A stretch of DNA of 64,000 nucleotides from Paractinoplanes pyxinae (GTDB taxonomy: Bacteria; Actinomycetota; Actinomycetes; Mycobacteriales; Micromonosporaceae), in NCBI RefSeq assembly GCF_026626335.1, contig NZ_JAPNTZ010000007.1, forward strand, positions 496,001 to 560,000. Direction: 5' to 3'. Shown in pieces: positions 32,124 to 41,403 of the stretch (positions within the stretch are counted from its first letter, which is position 1; the number at the start of each line of letters is the position of its first letter). A program made the position numbers and the translations under genes. The notes below the pieces were generated by a model. The model was not told the origin of the DNA and did not search any database. It saw only the letters and a list, made by a program, of their open reading frames with translations.

Positions 32124-35100
32124 TTACTTTTTGGGCTGAAACCACTGGTAAACGCGCTTCAAATCGGCCTGCGAGGCGGCCCAGTCGTCGGGTGAGACGT
32201 ACCATGAGATCGAGTACGCCTGGCTGTCGCTGACGATGATGTTGCGCTTCACCGCGTGCTGGGCGTTGCCGGTGCTGGTCGTGTAGTAGAACTCCCAGTC
32301 TGCGGCCTGCTTGAAGTAGTTGCTGACCGGAACGAGCTTGACCTTTTCGTAGTCCCGGTAGTCGCGGTTGGCGCGGTCCCGCTCCTGCTGCTTCCAGTCG
32401 GCCAGCGCGTCCGGCTTGGGATCGTCGGTCTGGTCGATCAGCAGGTAGCGGTTGTTCCAGCGGATCTGGGTCTCGCTGCCGGACTGCCTGATCGAGGCGC
32501 TCTTGGGCAGCGGCACCTTGTAGCCGGAGCCGTCCGAATAGATCCGCCAGGTCGAGGGCAGGGCGAGCCCGGCCGGGCTGGACGGCGGCGCGGTTGTCGT
32601 CGGCTTGGGCGACGGGGTCGAGGTCGTCGCACCGCCAGCCGCAGGCTGTTGTGAAGTGCCGCCAGCCGAAGCGGTGGGAGCGATCGCGCCCTGCTGGGTC
32701 TGGTTGTCGTCGCCGCCGTCCTCGCTGCCCAGGACGCCGATCAGCACCACCACCAGCACGATGATGAGCAGTACGACGCCACCGCCGACCGCGGCCTGTC
32801 CGTAGGTCAAGCGGGTGCCGAACACCGTGACGCCGGGTGACTGCCGCACCGGCATGGGGGTCCAGGCGGGGCGGGACGAGCGGTTGAACGCGGGGGCGGG
32901 GCTCATCGGCTCGGGGTCGTCGTGGCCGGGGCCTACCGGTGTGGTGCTGCGGTCGGTCGCTGGGGGCACTTCATTGCGCGTACGGCGGGGAGGCGCATGC
33001 GGCACGTCGGTGCTCACGCGGTCGACGGCGGCGGCGGGCGCCGCGGCGCTGTCTTTGCTCTCCGCGCCGGCGATCTTCGCTGCGTCGCTCTCATCGGCCT
33101 TCTCGGCTGCGGGCGGCTCGTCAGCCTTTGCGTTCGGGGTGCTCTCGGCCTTGGCGTCTTCCTTGGCGGGAGTGCTCTCCGCCTTTTCGACGGCCCGATC
33201 CGTCTTGGCGCCCGCGCTGGTCGGCGAGCTCCCGGCATCGCCTTCGACCGGCGTGGTTTTCGCCCGGCCGGCGGCCGGAGCGTCCTTGCCCGGGGCGCTC
33301 TTGGCGTCGGCTTCGGCCGGGGTGGTGTTCGCTTGGTCGACGGCCGGAGCGTCCTTGGCCGACCCGCTCTTGGCGTCGCCTTCGGCCGGGGTGGTCTTGG
33401 CGTCGCCCTCGGCTGAGGTGGACTTCGCGTCTTGCTCGGCCGGAGTGGACTTCGCGTCCTGCTCGCCCGGAGTGGACTTCGCGTCGAGCTCGGCCGGCGT
33501 GGACTTCGCGTCGAGCTCGGCCGGCGTGGACTTCGCGTCGAGCTCGGCCGGCGTGGACTTCGCGTCGAGCTCGGCCGCCGTGGTCTTCGCGTCCTGCTCG
33601 GCCGGGACGTTCTCGGCACTGCTCGGGGCGTTCTCGGCGTCTCCGGCGGCCGGGGCGCTTTCCGCAGGACTGGTGAGTGAGGTCGCGGCGGCGACAACGG
33701 GCTTCTCGGTCTCGGCGGCGGCCGGCTTATCAGTCTTGGTGTCCTGGGCCTTGGCGGTCGCGGGCTCGACCTTCTCGGCCGGCTTCGCCCCCGGCTTGTT
33801 CGCCGGCTTCGGCTCCGCGATCTTGGTCGTCTTGTCGACGGGTGCGTCCGAGATCTTGGTGGTCTTGTCGACCGGGGCCACGGGCTCGGAGATCTTCGTC
33901 GTCCTGTCGACCGGGGCGTCCGAGATCTTCGTCGTCTTGTCGATCGGGGCGACCGGCGGCGTCTTGGTCTTGTTGATCGGGGCGACCGGCGGCGTGTTGG
34001 TCTTGTCGACCGGAGTGACCGGCGGCGTCTTGGTGGCCGGCGGCGTGATCTTGGTGGTCGGGTCGACCGGTGCGGGGATCCTGGTCGTCTTGTCGACGGG
34101 AGCGGTGGTCGACGGCTTGGCCTGCCTGGGCGCGGTTTCCTTGGGCGGGATCGCGATCCTGGTGGTCGGGTCGACCGCCCGCTGCTCCTCGGTGGGCGCG
34201 TCGGACTTCACGCGCGGGATCAGGCTGGTCGCGTCGGACAGGGACTTCTCGTGTTCCGGAGCCGCCTTCTTGCGGCGGTTGGCGGCGACGTCGGCGGCCG
34301 TGAAGCCGGACTGCGCCCCTCGAGACGTACGGGAAAGGCCGCCGCTCGCATGCGGGCCGGGCCGGGCCGCATCGGGCGCACCAGAACCCGTACCAAGGAA
34401 GGTGGTTTTGTCGTCGCGAACCGGAGGACCGTCGACGCGGGTGGCATCCAGCTTGGGTCCGTCGACGCGGGTGGCGTCGAGGCGCGGGGCGTCAACCTTG
34501 GGAGTGTCGACGCGGGTCGGGGTCTCGGCAGCAGGGCGGCCCACCGGAGCCTTGCCCGGTGCGAAATGCGGACGGCCCTCGCCGGCGCCCGGGCGACCCG
34601 GATTGACCGGCGGCTGCGGCGGCGTAGCGGGCGCCCGGCCCTGGCTCGGCGTGACCGGCGTACGGCCGGGAGGGGTTGCTGGACGAGCCACGGGCGGACG
34701 AGGACCGGGCACCACCGGAGTCGAGGCGGTGCCACCGGTCAGCGCCGCACGGTCGCGGCCGACACCCGGGCGGCGCATGGTCGGGCTCATCGGGAAGCTC
34801 AGCTTCGACCGGCGACCGGCCGCCCGCAGCAGCAGGCGCTCCGCCTCCTCGGCGTTGATGCGGTGTGTCGGGTCCTTGCGGAGCAGGCCGTTGAGCACGG
34901 GCTTCATGGGGCCGGCGTTGCGCGCGGGCGGCGGATTCTCGGTGGCCAACGCGGCCAAGGTGGCGATCGCCGACGGGCGGGCGAACGGTGAAGCGCCCTC
35001 GACCGCGGCGTACAGCGTGGCCCCGAGCGACCACAGGTCGGCGGCCGGACCGGCGGAACCGTCACGGGCCCGCTCGGGCGCGATGTAGGCCGGAGAACCT

Positions 35101-35630
35101 AAGACGAGACCCGTACGCGTGACGTTGGGGTCGCCCGGAACGGTGGCCAGACCGAAGTCGGTCAGCACGACCCGGCCCTCGGCGCCGATCAGCACGTTGC
35201 CCGGCTTGACGTCGCGGTGCACCACGCCGGCGCGGTGAGCGGCCCGCAGTGCGTTCAGCACGCCCAGACCGATCTCGGCCGCGCGGACCGGGCTGAACGG
35301 CCCGTCGGCGGCCAGCGTGTCCTGCAGCGAGCGGGACGGCACGTACTCCATGACGATCCACGGGTCGGCGTCGGTGCGCAGCACGTCGAACACGCGAACC
35401 ACGTTGATGTTGTTGAGCCGGGCGATCGCGCGCGCCTCGCGCAGCGACCTCTCCCGCATCTCTTGCCGCTCGGCCGCGGTCAGGCCGGGCGGCGGAACCA
35501 GCTCTTTGATGGCGACCTCACGGTGCAGGACGACATCGGTGGCCCGCCAGACACGACCCATCCCGCCCTGACCGAGCGGCGCGACAAGCCGGTAACGGTC
35601 AGCGACTACGAGCGGGGGAGAGGAAGACAT
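32124..35630 (-). CDS. Large membrane Ser/Thr protein kinase with repeat-rich linker
   Basis: Hanks-type kinase of 1168 residues. The kinase domain (about residues 12-275) is complete: GQGGMGRVWRA, Lys42 in VAIKE, HRDVKPGN (Asp140), DFG 158-160 and APERA. A very long cytoplasmic linker (about 280-940) contains DKTTKI-type repeats and a block of nine-residue AELDAKSTP repeats. One membrane helix (about 943-966) leads to an extracytoplasmic domain of about 200 residues (GYKVPLPKSASIRQ ... SYVSPDDWA-like end) and not PASTA repeats. ATG 35630 has TATTTT (35638-35643) seven bases upstream. Linker repeats are rich in Thr and Ser, possible autophosphorylation sites. Confidence 0.92.
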   Translation of the reverse strand: MSSSPPLVVADRYRLVAPLGQGGMGRVWRATDVVLHREVAIKELVPPPGLTAAERQEMRERSLREARAIARLNNINVVRVFDVLRTDADPWIVMEYVPSRSLQDTLAADGPFSPVRAAEIGLGVLNALRAAHRAGVVHRDVKPGNVLIGAEGRVVLTDFGLATVPGDPNVTRTGLVLGSPAYIAPERARDGSAGPAADLWSLGATLYAAVEGASPFARPSAIATLAALATENPPPARNAGPMKPVLNGLLRKDPTHRINAEEAERLLLRAAGRRSKLSFPMSPTMRRPGVGRDRAALTGGTASTPVVPGPRPPVARPATPPGRTPVTPSQGRAPATPPQPPVNPGRPGAGEGRPHFAPGKAPVGRPAAETPTRVDTPKVDAPRLDATRVDGPKLDATRVDGPPVRDDKTTFLGTGSGAPDAARPGPHASGGLSRTSRGAQSGFTAADVAANRRKKAAPEHEKSLSDATSLIPRVKSDAPTEEQRAVDPTTRIAIPPKETAPRQAKPSTTAPVDKTTRIPAPVDPTTKITPPATKTPPVTPVDKTNTPPVAPINKTKTPPVAPIDKTTKISDAPVDRTTKISEPVAPVDKTTKISDAPVDKTTKIAEPKPANKPGAKPAEKVEPATAKAQDTKTDKPAAAETEKPVVAAATSLTSPAESAPAAGDAENAPSSAENVPAEQDAKTTAAELDAKSTPAELDAKSTPAELDAKSTPAELDAKSTPGEQDAKSTPAEQDAKSTSAEGDAKTTPAEGDAKSGSAKDAPAVDQANTTPAEADAKSAPGKDAPAAGRAKTTPVEGDAGSSPTSAGAKTDRAVEKAESTPAKEDAKAESTPNAKADEPPAAEKADESDAAKIAGAESKDSAAAPAAAVDRVSTDVPHAPPRRTRNEVPPATDRSTTPVGPGHDDPEPMSPAPAFNRSSRPAWTPMPVRQSPGVTVFGTRLTYGQAAVGGGVVLLIIVLVVVLIGVLGSEDGGDDNQTQQGAIAPTASAGGTSQQPAAGGATTSTPSPKPTTTAPPSSPAGLALPSTWRIYSDGSGYKVPLPKSASIRQSGSETQIRWNNRYLLIDQTDDPKPDALADWKQQERDRANRDYRDYEKVKLVPVSNYFKQAADWEFYYTTSTGNAQHAVKRNIIVSDSQAYSISWYVSPDDWAASQADLKRVYQWFQPKK
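33367..33609 (-). repeat. 27-bp tandem repeats inside the kinase gene
   Basis: About eight to nine units with period 27 (for example starts at 33421, 33448, 33475, 33502, 33529, 33556, 33583). The central units are identical, the outer ones diverged. Each encodes nine residues of the type AELDAKSTP. Confidence 0.9.
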
Positions 35631-35731
35631 CACGGAGAAAATACCCGGTCATGTCGAGCGACAGCGAATCGATCAGCCGAGTGTGGGATGCGTGTCACCG
35701 GATCTTCCCCACAAGGTCGTACGCTCGGTCG

Positions 35732-35929
35732 ATGAATACGGAACCGCTGGTCAGCGTCGTCCGCGGCGAGCCGACCGACATCGAGCTGGCCGCGCTGGTC
35801 ACGGTGCTGGTGGCAGCATCCACTTCGCTGGATCCCGAACCAGTTCAGAGGCCGGCCTCCCACTGGGCCCGATCGTCACGCCCATCGATGGCCCCGAGCT
35901 CCTGGAAGGCGTCGGCCCTCCCCCGATAG
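35732..35929 (+). CDS. accE: Acyl-CoA carboxylase epsilon subunit
   Basis: Small accessory subunit (65 residues) that stabilises the actinobacterial AccA-AccD5 complex. It follows the family pattern: an N-terminal strand-helix PLVSVVRGEPTDIELAALVTVL, a variable linker and a basic end WKASALPR. ATG 35732 has TACGCT (35720-35725) exactly six bases upstream. The open frame extends to 35651, but that would cross this promoter. It lies 5.6 kb from its usual partner pccB, separated by the kinase and M50B genes on the other strand. Confidence 0.85.
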   Translation: MNTEPLVSVVRGEPTDIELAALVTVLVAASTSLDPEPVQRPASHWARSSRPSMAPSSWKASALPR

Positions 35930-36023
35930 ATCATCGCCCGTCACTGTCCACAGGGTCCCCGACGCTGGCAGTGACCGACTACTCTCACAGACGCTTCGAA
36001 GTTCGCACGGTGGGAGGTCGCAG

Positions 36024-36470
36024 ATGATTCCGGACGAGGATCGCGGTCCCGCCTGGCTGAGTGACTACGGCACCACCGACTTCGGCGCCATCGAGGCCGA
36101 CATCCAGGCGATGGAACAGTTCGCAGCCAAACTGGCGGCCAACGTCCAAGACAGCTACGCCCCCCACATGTCGTCAATCAGTGACTCGATGCTGACTCGA
36201 CTCCCCGATCCGCCGGCCGAGTTCGCCGAGCTCTTCTCGTTCCTGACTGCCCACAACGAGGCGCAGAACGTCACCCATCAGAACGTCTACAACTACGCGA
36301 ACGGCACCAAGGGCTTCGCCAGCGCGGCCGCCGACATCAGCAAGCAGTACAGCGGTTCTGACGCCTTCGCCCACGCCAAAGTCAGCGACGTTGACAAGGC
36401 TTTCGACAAGCTCGGCATCCCTGAGGCCACCACACCGCTGACGCCCACGACTAGCGAGGGGAGCCTCTGA
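36024..36470 (+). CDS. Type VII secretion-associated helical protein (ESX-like partner)
   Basis: A 148-residue, mostly helical protein (helices around DFGAIEADIQAMEQFAAKLA and PAEFAELFSFLTAHNEAQNVTHQNV), of the size of WXG100/ESX partner proteins but without a clear WxG. ATG 36024 has GGGAGGT six bases upstream. The stop overlaps the ATG of the next gene by one base, so the two are coupled. Base composition from here to about 38.7 kb is visibly more AT-rich than the flanks. Role as a secretion partner is inferred from the neighbouring mycosin. Confidence 0.65.
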   Translation: MIPDEDRGPAWLSDYGTTDFGAIEADIQAMEQFAAKLAANVQDSYAPHMSSISDSMLTRLPDPPAEFAELFSFLTAHNEAQNVTHQNVYNYANGTKGFASAAADISKQYSGSDAFAHAKVSDVDKAFDKLGIPEATTPLTPTTSEGSL

Positions 36471-37837
36471 TGCTCATCGCAGGTGGCGGCGGCGGAGCCG
36501 GCGGCACGCCCTGGGGCATGCTGACCGTCGAAGAGATGCAGGTGCTCATCCAGAATCCGGACACTGATAGGCACTACGAGCTGCTGACTGGATGGAAACG
36601 TTCGGCCGACCTGCTCGTGGAACACCAGTGGCAGGTGAAGAACTACCGTGACAACTTGGCCGCGGTCTGGCCGCCGGAGAGAAACGCCGCATCAGCTGCC
36701 TACATCTCGCGCCTGGACGAGTTGATCACCAACCTCAACGAGACGTACGAAGCCGCTATCTCCAATCACGACGCCTTCGCTGCCGCGACACTGTCGATCA
36801 GTCTCGCGCAGAAGGAGATGGAAGAGATCGCGCGCGAGTACCAATCGAACGAGCTCGCGCTGGCCGACTACAACGCCAAGCAACAGAGTGCGAGCGCCCA
36901 GCCGCAGCCAAGTCCAAGCCCCAGCGGCGAACAGCCGCCGTTCGCTCCCGGTCGCCAGGAAGAGCTGTACCAGAAGGCCGTGACGCTACTGAGCGGCGTA
37001 AGCGCTGACTTGGCACAAGCCCAAGTCAGGATCCAAACGCCCCGCCCATATGCGCCCAAAAACCGCCGCGACGATCCGGGAAGCAGCGAGGGTGGGGGTT
37101 ACATTGCTCCACCGATTCCACCTATCACGCCTGACTATGCGCCAAGTACATCCACCTCGGGCACACCGATCCGGCCGTCTGCCACCTTCCCGAGCAGCGG
37201 GAACGTTCCAACGCCGCCTCCCCCACAACCGCCGACACCACAGCCGGGTCTGATCCTTGGCGGAGCTAACCCGCCCACGACGCCACCATCACCGGGCCTT
37301 ACCTCGCCACTGGGAACGGCACCAGTGGGCCCTCCCGCACCTTCACAGAGCCCCGGCCTTTTCGCACCCACGCCGACCACCTTCACGCCGAGCAGAAGCA
37401 CTCCTCTCCAGCCGATCACACCTCCGTCTGGGAGAGGCCTGATTGGCCCTCGAGACGGCATCGTTCGCCCTGGCGGACTACTGCCGGGCAGCAGTCCTGC
37501 GTTGCCGCCCGGCGGGGTTATTGGGGCAACACCTGGAATGGGCGCTGCACGGCCGGGACCTTCCAGGACAAACGCCCAACGAATAAATCCGATCGGTGGA
37601 GTTATTGGAGGCGCTGACCCATCCGGCAGAGTCGGCGCAGCAAACGCGGCAGTCCCCCATCCGGGGGTTGGAGCCCCTATCGGCCAAGCGCAACGCGGCA
37701 GCACGCGGCGCAAGCAGGATGAGCAACTTCGCTGGGATCCGGACGACCCTTGGCAGACGGCAACGGGCGTTGACCCTGTCGTGCTTCCTCCACAGGTTAA
37801 ACGGGTCGATCCCGGACCGGCGATTGGCCTGAGTTGA
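36470..37837 (+). CDS. PPE/WXG-like type VII substrate with proline/glycine-rich C-terminus
   Basis: 455 residues. Residues 17-140 form a helical hairpin (VEHQWQVKNYRDNLAAVW and AYISRLDELITNLNETYEAAI), with EYQSNE fitting the YxxxD/E secretion pattern. Residues 145-420 are Pro/Gly/Thr-rich with repeats such as PPGGVIGATPG and PIGGVIGGADPSG. The end RWDPDDPWQTATGVDPVVLPP resembles C-terminal tags I know from actinobacterial type VII proteins. Its TGA overlaps the TTG start of the mycosin (TTGA at 37834-37837). Confidence 0.7.
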   Translation: MLIAGGGGGAGGTPWGMLTVEEMQVLIQNPDTDRHYELLTGWKRSADLLVEHQWQVKNYRDNLAAVWPPERNAASAAYISRLDELITNLNETYEAAISNHDAFAAATLSISLAQKEMEEIAREYQSNELALADYNAKQQSASAQPQPSPSPSGEQPPFAPGRQEELYQKAVTLLSGVSADLAQAQVRIQTPRPYAPKNRRDDPGSSEGGGYIAPPIPPITPDYAPSTSTSGTPIRPSATFPSSGNVPTPPPPQPPTPQPGLILGGANPPTTPPSPGLTSPLGTAPVGPPAPSQSPGLFAPTPTTFTPSRSTPLQPITPPSGRGLIGPRDGIVRPGGLLPGSSPALPPGGVIGATPGMGAARPGPSRTNAQRINPIGGVIGGADPSGRVGAANAAVPHPGVGAPIGQAQRGSTRRKQDEQLRWDPDDPWQTATGVDPVVLPPQVKRVDPGPAIGLS

Positions 37838-38976
37838 AGAACTCCCGCAGGATATGGTCGGCACTTACGATAGCTTGTATCGCCGTCGCATTAACTCCAA
37901 GCAACCCCGTATTTGCAGATTCTGTTCGCGACCGACAATGGTACTTGAAAAGCCTAAATCTGTCGGCCACTCGAACGATCTCAACCGGGTCCGGCGTTAC
38001 TGTTGCCGTCTTAGACTCTGGCTCTTTTCCGCATCCCGACATCCGCAAGAATCTCCTTGCAGGCAGCGATCAAACCTCATCTCATCATCGAGATGGGCGA
38101 TCAGACAATGACGGCCACGGGACGCGGATGGCAGCTTTAATCGCAGGACACGGTCGAGGGACGACCCGTGGGATACAAGGCATAGCGCCGTCAGCCAAAG
38201 TCTTGCCAGTAGTCATCACTGCTGACGGACGCGGCCACGCAGACCTTATGGCGAGGGGCGTCGCCTGGGCTTCCAGTCAAAAAGCCCAGATCATAAACAT
38301 CTCGGGGGTCGCAGGGCCAGGCTTCGAACTACAAGACGCGATCGACGAAGCGCTAGACGATGACATCGTCGTGGTGGCCGCAGTAGGCAACACTTCATCC
38401 GATGCGATCATCAACTATCCCGCCGCATTCGATGGCGTTCTGGCAGTCGGCGCTACTGGACGGGACGGGGACTATTCTTCAAGCTCGGTCAAAGACGAAA
38501 AAGTTCAGATCTGCGCGCCCGGCGTTGACATCATTTCCGCTCAACCTCCAGATCGTTATGGATCAGCCACCGGCACTTCCGATTCTACCGCTATCGCTTC
38601 CGGCGCCGCTGCACTTATACGAGCCAAATTTCCGAACCTGTCCGCTAAAGAAGTTGTTCACCGGCTTACGGCCACTGCGGACGATATTGGGCCGCCGGGG
38701 CGGGATGATGAATGTGGGTTTGGGCGGCTCAACATCGTCAAAGCGTTGACTGCTGACGTTCCGCCGCTTGAGGGTGGGGGGAACGCTTCTTCCGCGCCTA
38801 CTTCTGGGGCCAGCAGCGCCGCGGGGGCGGTTCGGCCTGAGTTTGCTTCGCCTGGTGCGGCGGCGGCCTCTGAGCCGGCCAGCAGCAACAACGGTTGGCT
38901 TTGGGGTGGGCTGGCGGGCGTAATCGCAGCCGTCGGGGTCGTTGTGGGGCTTGTGTTGCGTCGGCGGCGGACGTAG
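37834..38976 (+). CDS. mycP: Mycosin-type S8 serine protease of type VII secretion
   Basis: Membrane-anchored subtilisin-like protease that processes or stabilises ESX systems. Signal peptide 1-28; Asp61 in VAVLDSG, His95 in DNDGHGTRMAALIAGH, oxyanion Asn186 in VGNTSSD, Ser249 in ATGTSDSTAIASGAAAL; C-terminal membrane helix (about 354-375) with a basic end. 380 residues, slightly short. TTG 37834 overlaps the previous stop, indicating coupling. No eccB, eccC, eccD or eccE is nearby, so this is an orphan mycosin module. Codon use is less GC-biased than in the neighbours, pointing to a different history. Confidence 0.9.
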   Translation: MKNSRRIWSALTIACIAVALTPSNPVFADSVRDRQWYLKSLNLSATRTISTGSGVTVAVLDSGSFPHPDIRKNLLAGSDQTSSHHRDGRSDNDGHGTRMAALIAGHGRGTTRGIQGIAPSAKVLPVVITADGRGHADLMARGVAWASSQKAQIINISGVAGPGFELQDAIDEALDDDIVVVAAVGNTSSDAIINYPAAFDGVLAVGATGRDGDYSSSSVKDEKVQICAPGVDIISAQPPDRYGSATGTSDSTAIASGAAALIRAKFPNLSAKEVVHRLTATADDIGPPGRDDECGFGRLNIVKALTADVPPLEGGGNASSAPTSGASSAAGAVRPEFASPGAAAASEPASSNNGWLWGGLAGVIAAVGVVVGLVLRRRRT

Positions 38977-39056
38977 CCGGTGGGCTGGTCTCGTTTGGGG
39001 CGTAAACGCCGGGTTGTGTGCTCCTTGGACCGTCTGGGGCTTGTAGCCTTCTCGGC

Positions 39057-39668
39057 GTGGAGAAGGACATCGCGTACCGGTTGATTCTTGCTTCGGCCAG
39101 TCCGGCTCGGCGGGGGCTGCTCAGTGCGGCCGGCATCGAGGCCGAGGTGATGGTCAGCGGCGTCGACGAGTCGACTGTCGAGGCCGAGGACGCGTACTCG
39201 CTCTGCCTTGCACTCGCACGCATGAAAGCGCGCACCATCGCCGCCCAGTTGAACGCCGACCCGGGTGTTGTCGTGCTCGGCTGCGACTCCGTGCTGGCCT
39301 TCGAGGACGAGATCTTCGGCAAGCCGGCCAACGCTGACGAGGCCACCAAGCGTTGGATGCGCATGCGCGGCCGCTCCGGGGTGCTGCACACCGGGCATCA
39401 CGTGACCAGCCTCGTCACCGGCAAGCAGGCCGAGGCGGTCGGCACCACCACCGTCCACTTCGCCGACATCAGCGACGCCGAGATCGCGGCCTATGTGGCC
39501 AGCGGCGAACCGTTGCACGTGGCCGGCTCGTTCACGCTCGACGGTCGCGGGGGCGCCTTCGTCGACCGCATCGAAGGCGACCCCGGCAACGTCATCGGGC
39601 TTTCGCTGCCCCTGCTTCGTAACCTGCTGGCCGAGATGGGCGTGCCCTACATCGCCCTCTGGAAATAA
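39057..39668 (+). CDS. maf: Nucleoside triphosphate pyrophosphatase, Maf family
   Basis: House-cleaning enzyme hydrolysing non-canonical or dTTP/UTP-type nucleotides to monophosphates. Signatures: LASASPARRGLL at the start, VSGVDEST, VLGCDSVLAFEDEIFGKP and GSFTLDGRGGAFVDRIEGDPGNVIGLSLPLL. Length 203 is normal. GTG 39057 has TAGCCT (39044-39049) seven bases upstream. In M. tuberculosis, maf directly follows accD5-accE5; here the type VII module stands between accE and maf. Confidence 0.92.
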   Translation: MEKDIAYRLILASASPARRGLLSAAGIEAEVMVSGVDESTVEAEDAYSLCLALARMKARTIAAQLNADPGVVVLGCDSVLAFEDEIFGKPANADEATKRWMRMRGRSGVLHTGHHVTSLVTGKQAEAVGTTTVHFADISDAEIAAYVASGEPLHVAGSFTLDGRGGAFVDRIEGDPGNVIGLSLPLLRNLLAEMGVPYIALWK

Positions 39669-39680
39669 GGAAGTAGCAGC

Positions 39681-40436
39681 TCAGCGCACGCTTCGGGCGA
39701 ACTCCCGCGCCGCCCACGCCACGGCCAGGACGGCCAGCACGGCCATGATGAGCAGGCCCTGCCAGACGTCCGGCGCGCCCAGGTCGCCTCGGAACAGGGC
39801 CCTCGTACCGTTGACCGCCCACGAGAACGGGTTCCAGTCGGCCACGCCCTGCAGCCAGCCGGGGGCGTACGTCAACGGCAGCAGGATGCCGCTGAGCAGC
39901 AGCACCGGCTGAGCGACCGTGTTCATGAGCGGGGCCAGCGCGTCCTCGCTCTTCACGACCAACGCCACGCCGTACGAGACCGCGGACGTCATCAGCGAGA
40001 TCAGGGCCAGCATCAGGTAGGCCAGCAGCAGGTTGGGCAGGAACACCCGCAGGTCGAAGACCAGCGCCAGCAGCGTGATGATGACCGCCTGGGCGATCAG
40101 CGACACCACGTCCCGCAAGGAACGGCCCAGCAGCAACGCCAGGCGGCTCACCGGCGTCACGCGGGAACGCTCGATGACGCCGGCGCGCAGTTCGGCGATG
40201 AGGCCGAAGCCCTGGAACAGGCCGCCGAAGATGGCCAGCAGCACCAGCAGGCCGGGCACGAAGATCTCGTACGCCTCGGCGTTGGTCGGCACCTGCAGGG
40301 CCGGCTTGAGCAGCGGGGCGAACAGCAGCAGGTACATCACCGGCTGGAAGACGCCGACAAGGATCCAGACGGGGTTGCGCAGCAGCAACTGCATCTGGCG
40401 GTTGAAGATCAGTGAGGTGTCGCGCAGCAGCTTCAT
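39681..40436 (-). CDS. ABC-2 type exporter permease (DrrB-like)
   Basis: Membrane subunit (251 residues, six helices) of a drug- or lipid-type ABC exporter. Features: RNPVWILVGVFQPVMYLLLF near the start, ERSRVTPVSRLALLLGRSLRDVV (conserved cytoplasmic loop) and QPVLLLSGILLPLTYAPGWLQ. It starts three bases after the ATPase gene stop, so both are one transcription unit controlled by the upstream PadR regulator. Substrate unknown. Confidence 0.9.
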   Translation of the reverse strand: MKLLRDTSLIFNRQMQLLLRNPVWILVGVFQPVMYLLLFAPLLKPALQVPTNAEAYEIFVPGLLVLLAIFGGLFQGFGLIAELRAGVIERSRVTPVSRLALLLGRSLRDVVSLIAQAVIITLLALVFDLRVFLPNLLLAYLMLALISLMTSAVSYGVALVVKSEDALAPLMNTVAQPVLLLSGILLPLTYAPGWLQGVADWNPFSWAVNGTRALFRGDLGAPDVWQGLLIMAVLAVLAVAWAAREFARSVR

Positions 40437-40439
40437 CGG

Positions 40440-41384
40440 TCAGCTCTCCCGCAGCGATCGGCCGGTCTTGGTGAGGAACACGTCGTCGAGGCTGGGCCGG
40501 TGCAGCTCGATGGTGCCGAGCGGGACGCCGGCCGCGTCGAGGGCGCGCAGGATCTGCGGGATCGCCACGGCGCCGTCCTCGACGTAGAGGCGCACGTTGT
40601 CCTCGTACTTCTCAATTTTGTACGAGCTGAGGGCCTCGACCGCGGCCGGGACCGCATCGACCGGCAGTCCCACGCGGACGACGTCGCCCGAGATCTCGCG
40701 CTTGAGCTCAGCCGGCGTGCCGGACGCGACGATCTCGCCGTTGTCCATGATGGAGATGCGGTCGCAGAGCGCGTCGGCCTCGTCCAGGTAGTGGGTGGTG
40801 ATGAAGACGGTCATGCCCTCCGCACGCAGCCGTCTGATCTCGTCCCACATGTGGGCCCGGCTCTGCGGGTCGAGGCCCGTGGTCGGCTCGTCGAGGAAGA
40901 CGACCTTGGGCTCGTGGATGATGCCGAGCGCGATGTCGACCCGCCGCCGCTGACCGCCCGAGTACGTCTTGCACTTACGGTCCGCGTACTCGGAAAGCTG
41001 GAACCCCTCGAGGACGCGCGCCGCCCGCGCCAGCGCGTCGCCTTTCGACGCGCCGTAGAGGCGCGACTGCAGCACGAGCTCTTCCCGAGCGGTGGAATCA
41101 TCCCAGGTGCTGCCGCCCTGCGCGACGTAGCCGATGCGGCGGCGCACCTCGCCCGGATCGGCGCGCAGGTCGGCGCCGGCGATCGTGGCCGTGCCGTCGT
41201 CGGGCACGATCAGCGTGGCCAGCATGCGCAGCGTGGTGGTCTTGCCGGCCCCGTTGGGACCCAGGAAGCCGAAGATCTCGCCCTCGGCGACGGTGAGGTC
41301 GACCCCTCGTACGGCTTCGACCTTCTTCTTTTCGCGCCCCTGGCGCGAGACGAACGACTTGCGTAGCCCGCGAGTCTCAATCAT
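40440..41384 (-). CDS. ABC exporter ATP-binding protein (DrrA-like)
   Basis: Nucleotide-binding subunit of 314 residues. Walker A GPNGAGKTTTLRML, Q-loop YVAQGGSTWDD, signature YSGGQRRRVDIALGI, Walker B VVFLDEPTTGLDPQS and H-loop TTHYLDEADALCDR are intact. The C-terminal extension ending in HRPSLDDVFLTKTGRSL is typical of the daunorubicin-resistance DrrA group. Its ATG lies 29 bases after padR, immediately behind a 24-bp palindrome that overlaps the padR stop. Confidence 0.94.
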   Translation of the reverse strand: MIETRGLRKSFVSRQGREKKKVEAVRGVDLTVAEGEIFGFLGPNGAGKTTTLRMLATLIVPDDGTATIAGADLRADPGEVRRRIGYVAQGGSTWDDSTAREELVLQSRLYGASKGDALARAARVLEGFQLSEYADRKCKTYSGGQRRRVDIALGIIHEPKVVFLDEPTTGLDPQSRAHMWDEIRRLRAEGMTVFITTHYLDEADALCDRISIMDNGEIVASGTPAELKREISGDVVRVGLPVDAVPAAVEALSSYKIEKYEDNVRLYVEDGAVAIPQILRALDAAGVPLGTIELHRPSLDDVFLTKTGRSLRES

Positions 41385-41403
41385 GCGACGCAGCCTACGA
41401 CCG

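Noticed and set aside
33367..33609. CRISPR-like array
   Set aside because: The 27-bp units are directly adjacent without spacers and stay in frame inside the kinase gene.
32815..35088. 757-codon plus-strand frame opposite the kinase gene, rich in Ser/Ala repeats
   Set aside because: It mirrors the 27-bp repeats and high-GC codon pattern of the kinase linker; the minus strand encodes a complete kinase with catalytic motifs.
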